A DNA stretch of 64,000 nt, taken from contig JAZGTN010000176.1 in NCBI GenBank assembly GCA_037783415.1, positions 558,001-622,000 of the forward strand, written 5' to 3'. The translations under genes were made by a program, and so were the position numbers. Below are positions 58,417 through 64,000 of this stretch, in pieces. Origin of the DNA: Leptasterias polaris. Lineage: Eukaryota > Echinodermata > Asteroidea > Forcipulatida > Asteriidae. The notes under the pieces were generated by a model. That model searched no databases, was not told the origin of the DNA, and saw only the letters and a program-made list of their open reading frames with translations. Every line of letters starts with the position of its first letter. The stretch's first letter is position 1.

Positions 58417-59869
58417 AATACGTTTGATGTAGTACATTACACATTTACGTGGAAATATTACTACGCGGACCACTGACTTCACGGTGGTTTTGCAGCACCA
58501 GTGAAAGCGTTCATCAGCCATATTCATGGACCAGGCTTATTTTGCTCATTAAGTCTTCCTCAGAAAAACGGCAAATTCCTTGCCCACGAATCAGGTAAAA
58601 GGCAAATAAACGCTTTCGTTCACACAACATTGAAAGTTCATATTAACACACGTGGCGTATTGATGGCTTCACCAGGGGAAGGGCCTACTTAAAGTTAAAA
58701 ATTTGAATGTCGTATTTCCTGAACTATATAAATAGGCTCTAATGTAAAATAAAATAAAATCTTTACGTTATATGAAAGGTCACAAATCAAACAAATTTAC
58801 TCTGAAATAAAAACAATTACTAACCTTCTGGTTCAAATAAAAACAAAAAACAATAATAAAATAAAAATATCACAAACAAAATGGACACAAATACCAGTGC
58901 TCTTTATTAAATTTATTTATAAAAAATAACACGCATTATTTCATAGAATTGTTTCTGAAGTCGTAGTACCTTTTATTAAGATTTTATTTTATTTATCAAC
59001 AAACATTTATTTTCTAGTTCTTTTTCCTGAAATCTCCACAAGAAAACTTTGAACTGAAAGTGAATTAAACCTGGGAGCTCAACAGGCATTTGAAACTTAC
59101 ACTAACATAAGACACAAACAATTACGTCTTAAAATTTTAAATATTATGAGTTCGAAGTCCCCCGTGCCCTACTTATCGATGCCAATGTTATGATGGTGAA
59201 TAGGTGGTTTGACATTAAAGCCGCCTTCAAAATTGTATCAAATTTTATGTTCCCATTGTCGTTTCTATAAAGTTCTGGTCACGTGGCTGAAACATATCTT
59301 TTGAACTTTCTTTTTGATGACAACAGATAGGGCCTAATATATAATCTACATTGAAAAACGTATACTTTATGTGTCTAATAAAGTATCTAATCAACTAAAC
59401 GTATCTAAATCAACGTATACTTTATGAGATGGATATAAATATATTTATTGACATGTGGTTCATTTCTGCAATGATGTAGTCCTGACGTCGGCAGTCATAA
59501 TATTTATAAAATTTCAATGAACTTTTCACCCACTGAAATCATGTTTATTTTGGCTCAAGATCTCAAAAAAGCTCTTCTGAATATCATTCTCATTGAATTT
59601 CCAGGTTGGACCGGCAGACAAGGTCAAATGGGATCGTTTCTGTGAAAGTAAAAAAAAATAATATTATTGAATTTTTGATGACCTTCTCTTTGATTAGCCG
59701 ACATCGTTGAGGCCAAACTCTCAGCGCTGTTTGGGCCTGTGATGTCATAGGCAGGAGGTATTTGTAAAACTTCCTGACTTGTAAACTTAACATAAGCTTT
59801 TGTTCAAATAACGAATTGTGCATTGTCGCAGTGTTTTATTCGTGCGTTATACTGACGCTAAGTAATCAT
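58417..59869. other. No gene recognised
   Basis: AT-rich, with A-rich runs near 58810-58870. Confidence 0.4.
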
Positions 59870-60905
59870 TCCCACATTACCCGAAATACATCACAGAACA
59901 CAACGCTCTACTCACAAACACGACGCACCTCTCCACAAAAACGACGCTCTACTCACAAACACGATGGACCTCTCCACAAAGTAAGTTCTACTCACAAACA
60001 CGACGGACCACTCCACAAAGTAAGCTTTACTAAACACGACGGACCTCTCCACAAACACGACGCTCTACTCACAAACACGATGGACCTCTCCACAAAGTAA
60101 GCTCTACTAAACACGACGGACCTCTCCACAAACAGGACGCTCTACTCACAAACACGATGGTACTCACCACAAAATACGCTCTACGCACAAACACGACGGA
60201 CCACTCCACAAACACGACGCACCTCTTCACAAACGACGCTCTCCTCACAAACACGACGGACCACTCCACAAAAAAGACGCTCTACTCACAAACACGACGC
60301 ACCTCTCCACAATCGACGCTCTCCTCACAAACACGACGGACCAATCCACAAACACGACGGTCTACTCACAAACACGACACACCTCTCCACAAACACGACG
60401 CTCTACTCTCAAACACGACGCACCTCTCCACAAACGACCCTGTCCTCAAAAACACGACGAACCCTCCACAAAAACGACGCTCTACTCACAAACACGACGC
60501 ACCTCTCCAAATACACGACGCTCTACTCTCAAACACGATGCACCTCTCCACAAAGTACGCTCTACTCACATACACGACGGACCATTTCACAAACACGATC
60601 CATCTGTCCACAAACACGACGCTCTACTCACAAACACGAAGGACCTCTCCACAAACACGACGCTCTACTTACAAACACGAAGGACCTCTCCACAAATACG
60701 ACGCTCGACTCACAAACTTGATGGACCTCTCCACAAACATGCGCTCTTCTCACAAACATGACTGATCTCTCCACAGACACGACACATCTCTCCACAAAAA
60801 CGACGCTACTCACAAACACGACGCACCTCTCCACAAACACGACGACCTTCTCACAAACACGAAGCCCTACTCACAAACTTGACGGACCTCTCCAAACACA
60901 ACGAT
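59870..60905. repeat. ~41-bp minisatellite (cacaaacacgacg pairs)
   Basis: Composite unit of two ~20-base halves, ctcacaaacacgacgNacct and ctccacaaacacgacgctct, ~24 composite units with deletions. Plus and minus open frames (HKHDGPL; FVERCVVFV) are by-products. Confidence 0.9.
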
Positions 60906-61261
60906 AACAGATAAGTGTCCTTTTATTTATAGAACACCATACAGAACAATATTTTCTTTTGTAAAAACCGTCCGTATAGGCCTACCTGGGGTACAAAAAA
61001 AAATTGGTCTAGTCCAACGTGGTGTCACATTCTGGAACTGGTCTAAATAACAAAAAAGGAACAAAACCACAGTCTCTCAATATTCTCCCGGAATCTTTAA
61101 AAACGTTTTCTATTTAGTTCTGAAGATTTGATTTTTAAAATGTTAATTAGTTTTGAATACTCCGTGTATTAAACATCGTCGTTACTTCACACGTTTATGT
61201 AAACAAAAATGGATGAGTTTTTATATATAAAAAGATCCTTGCTTACTTCCTTAAGTTGAGT
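60906..61261. other. No gene recognised
   Basis: AT-rich spacer. Confidence 0.4.
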
Positions 61262-61700
61262 GGTGTCCTCGAATCACGATGGTTCTCCATGCCTTTTTGT
61301 CCCCCATTGCCGACTTGAAATCTGCTGATTGCAGACCGTGTCCATTTTAAGTATGTCAGTGTATATAGGTAAGTGCAGGTCTTCCAGGTTTCCTCCTCCC
61401 ATGCTTAGGGGTCCATAGAACAACTCTGGGTACTGGTTCGTCTTTGCTCCTGAAGCAGTGGCCAGCAAAACGCATCCTTCTCTGCCTGATTTTTGTTTTG
61501 TTGAGAGCTTGGGCAAGTCCCCATATTGGACTTTGTTGGTCACATGTTGACTCTAGTGAATGTTAAGAGCAGTTCTTAATAGCCTTGTGTAGCACCCTTT
61601 TATCTGCTTTTCCAGTTTTGGGGTAAGAGTCCATGCCTCTCAGCCGTATAACAGCACGGACTCCACTGTACTTGTGTTGATGTTTGCTGTGTTTTCAGAC
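61262..61700 (-). pseudogene. LINE reverse transcriptase C-terminal fragment
   Basis: Minus strand, several frames: TSTVESVLLYG then EAWTLTPKLEKQI and GCYTRLLRTAL, then RQRRMRFAGHCFRSKDEPV, LWTPKHGRRKPGRPALTYI and TDILKMDT. This order is typical of the region after the RT palm in endonuclease-type LINEs of the kind often annotated as craniofacial-development-protein-like. Stops and frameshifts make it dead. Families differ from the other LINEs in the window. Confidence 0.75.
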
Positions 61701-62164
61701 TTCGTGTTTGAAAGTCTGTGTTACTCGAAATGAAGCCGGCATGGCGGTGCTGCTGCCGAAAACAGGTTCTACTCTCGAAGGAACGAAGTTATTGAGGTTG
61801 CCCGGCGCACCTTCAAGCGTGATCCACGACTCCGCGTCAATCGTAGCCCAGGAACGAGCGGTCATACGCGCTTGCCTGAGTGAAGCAGAGCGAACGATGT
61901 CAGCGTACCTAGGCAATTGTTGTGCTTTCGAGGAGTGGCGCTTCAAGAATTTGGTCGCAAAACTTTAAAACGCTGAAGTACGCCGCGCATGGTTTATTTG
62001 GCTTGCCAAGACCAGGCCGCGAAATCAATCAAGTCAATGCCATATAGCATATCGAGCCTGCCCAGTGATCTTGGTCCAAATAACCCGGTCCAGCATGCAA
62101 GTAATACTAATAATAACTAGATCTAATGTGATTGTAACTTACAATCTCAGAGCTGTTCATGTAA

Positions 62165-62680
62165 TTTTCTTAATTTCGAGCTTTCTAAGCTGCAAGAAAT
62201 CACAAACATTACGACCTTATGACATGTGGTTCAGGAGATATGATTATCTCAATTTTTGAGCTTCCTGTTTAGACCGGAAGTAAGGGTCAAAGTAAGGTCA
62301 TCTTTCTGAATAAATTGTCGCAAGTGTTGCAGGCTACAATACAACAAAGACATTACAACTTTATGACAAATGGTTCAGGAGATAGGATTATCTCAATTTT
62401 TGAGCTTCCTGTTTAGACCGGTAATAAAGGTCAAAGTAAGGTCATCGTTTTGAATAAAATGTTGCAAGTGTTGCAAGCTACAATACAACACAAACATTAC
62501 GATTTTATGACAAATGGTTCAGGAGACAGGATTATCTCAATTTTTGAGCTTCCTGTTTAGACCGGTAATAAAGGTCAAAGTAAGGTCATCGTTTTGAATA
62601 AAATGTTGCAAGTGTTGAAAGCTACCATACAAAACAAACATTGCAATTTTATGACATGTGGTTCAAGAGATATGATTTTT
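62165..62680 (+). repeat. 144-bp tandem repeat, ~3.5 units
   Basis: ggttcaggagatatgatt marks each unit start (62228, 62372, 62516, 62660): a constant 144-base spacing. Units share gagcttcctgtttagaccgg and aaggtcaaagtaaggtcatc; the last is truncated. Confidence 0.93.
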
Positions 62681-63111
62681 TGAGTAATAAACTTTGAATT
62701 ACCATAATTTGACACCTGATGACGTCACAGTAAACAAAGTATGTTTTTCATACTAACAAATTTGATAAGGAACACGATGATATGCAACCTATTCCAATTT
62801 AATTTATTTGGAAAATATTGTGTTTTTGACCAGCAAAACATTTACACTTTTAGCGCCATGCGGTTTGTACACAGATAGAAACGCGCGAAAAGTGACGTCA
62901 CGTTGACGTGACGGGTAATAATAGGCCTAAACTAACCTCTACACTAGAAGACAAGTCCATAACTGAAACAAGTTTGAGGATCGGATATATACTTCTTGAG
63001 ATATGATAGACACAAGATTGGCTAATTAAATATTCACACCGCTGTCACGTGAATAATTAATTAAGAATTTTTATCGTAGAACAAATTCTGGGCGACTGAG
63101 TAAGTCCCATT

Positions 63112-63600
63112 CCAACCTCGTTCCCAGGGGTGTTCGATCTCGCCGGGCGCCATGTTGTTTTATTTACCAGAATGCATCGCTCGATCATATCCCCCTGGAA
63201 GTGTGACTTTGAAATATCCAAATATATGGGATATTTTAATTAGCTCTGTGGTTGATCCATTCTGTGTTAGAGACTACGTAGAGCGCACTGTCAAAGGACG
63301 CACGAGTCATAGAGCAATTGCCCCCCTCTCCAACCTCGTTCCCAGTGGTGTATGATCTCGCCGGGCGCCATGTTGTTTTCTTTCCCAGAATGCATCGCTC
63401 GATCATATCCCCCTGGAAGTGTGACTTTGAAATATCCAAATATATGGGATATTTTAATTAGCTCTGTGGTTGATCCATTTTGTGTTAGAGACTACGCAGA
63501 GCGCGCTGTCAAAGGACGCACAAGTCATAGGGCAACTACCCCCCTCTCAATCTTTTTCAATCTTGTTATACATTTAACTGTATGCAGTTTAGGGTGCCCA
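63112..63600 (+). mobile_element. MITE family D, two tandem copies
   Basis: ccaacctcgttcccag starts copies at 63112 and 63330, each with gccatgttgttttc, catatccccctggaagtgtg and ggacgcac(g/a)agtcata. They match parts of the element nested at 19060-19600. Open frames within are chance. Confidence 0.82.
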
Positions 63601-64000
63601 TATAAAAACATGATTCGTTTGAAATGTATTGCGTCGAAATACGTGCATTTTTACACGCGCGTACTATGTGCTCGACAAGCGCCTTGGGCCGATCGAAAGT
63701 TTTTAACAAGCGTACACGCATAGCAGTCACTTTGGGTGAGCCAATCAGCGTTGATTTTTAGTGTTTCCCTTCCAGGGGTTAGAGACGTACGCAGAGTTAG
63801 CGGGCGTTACGGCGCGCTGCCCATGGTAGCGAGGCTGCCCCCCTCTCATTCTTTTTCAATATTGTGATACATTTATCTGTATGCAGTGCAGGGTGCCCAT
63901 ATAAAAACATGATTCATTTGAAATATATTGCGTGGAAATACGTGCATTTTTACACGCGCGTACTAAGCGCCCCACAAGCGCCTACAAGGGATCGAAAGTT
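63541..64000 (+). repeat. Direct repeat pair, 300-base offset, cut by window end
   Basis: 63541-63704 and 63841-64000 share ccctctcaatctttttcaat, gtgcccatataaaaacatga and acgtgcatttttacacgcgc up to gatcgaaagtt. The interval contains gctgcccatggtagcgaggc, complement of the junction word at 18425. Confidence 0.82.

Noticed and set aside
60157..60840. 202-codon repeat frame and opposite FVERCVVFV frames
   Set aside because: Product of the ~41-bp minisatellite.
59870..60905. CRISPR-like array
   Set aside because: The repeats are contiguous and degenerate with no unique spacers; the genome is eukaryotic.
61684..61968. GC-rich 94-codon plus-strand frame as an exon
   Set aside because: A ttttcag precedes it, but the minus strand is equally open and it adjoins a LINE fragment; I cannot tell coding from retroelement DNA.

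Overview
The window looks like nuclear DNA of a marine invertebrate, most likely an echinoderm or other ambulacrarian. The reasons are: spliced-looking exons in AT-rich sequence, APE-type LINEs (one with a 2A-like NPGP motif), a tRNA-derived SINE whose tail matches a LINE, many small inverted-repeat transposons and minisatellites, and no bacterial gene packing. The taxonomic call is inference from repeat style and needs a database search.

Host genes are sparse. The one confident piece is the first coding exon of an aminergic-like class A GPCR (12769-13062, +). Two more possible exons rest on open frames between splice-like sites (10359-10520 and 50192-50365). No rRNA gene, stand-alone tRNA gene or CRISPR array was seen.

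Layout. 1.2-5.0 kb: a decayed CR1/L2-type LINE with a SINE inside it. 6.2-8.1 kb: a long-TIR DNA transposon derivative holding the starts of two convergent genes, a Cys-motif protein and a RecQ-like helicase. 9-15 kb: a TTAA-type MITE, the GPCR exon and a palindromic-word repeat. 15.5-20.4 kb: two copies of one ~740-bp MITE, both broken by nested insertions that the complete copy at 24.9-25.6 kb lets one date. 21-35 kb: word repeats, 19-bp and 15-bp minisatellites, more MITEs and two inverted copies of an LTR-like repeat with a TATA box and a hammerhead-like core. 35-42.7 kb: mostly featureless, with a TIR element that split a CAG/CCG tract. 42.7-48.9 kb: a foldback element whose arms are arrays of short degenerate words, interrupted by a LINE with an intact 1162-codon ORF and a 6-bp target duplication. 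49-64 kb: two more word-array foldbacks, a 333-bp tandem duplication, hairpins, LINE 3' fragments, a 41-bp and a 144-bp tandem array, and a cluster of a hAT-like MITE family.

The most notable pattern is three unrelated inverted-repeat elements whose arms are built of short drifting tandem words pointing opposite ways in the two arms. The intact LINE is the only element here that looks capable of recent self-mobilisation.
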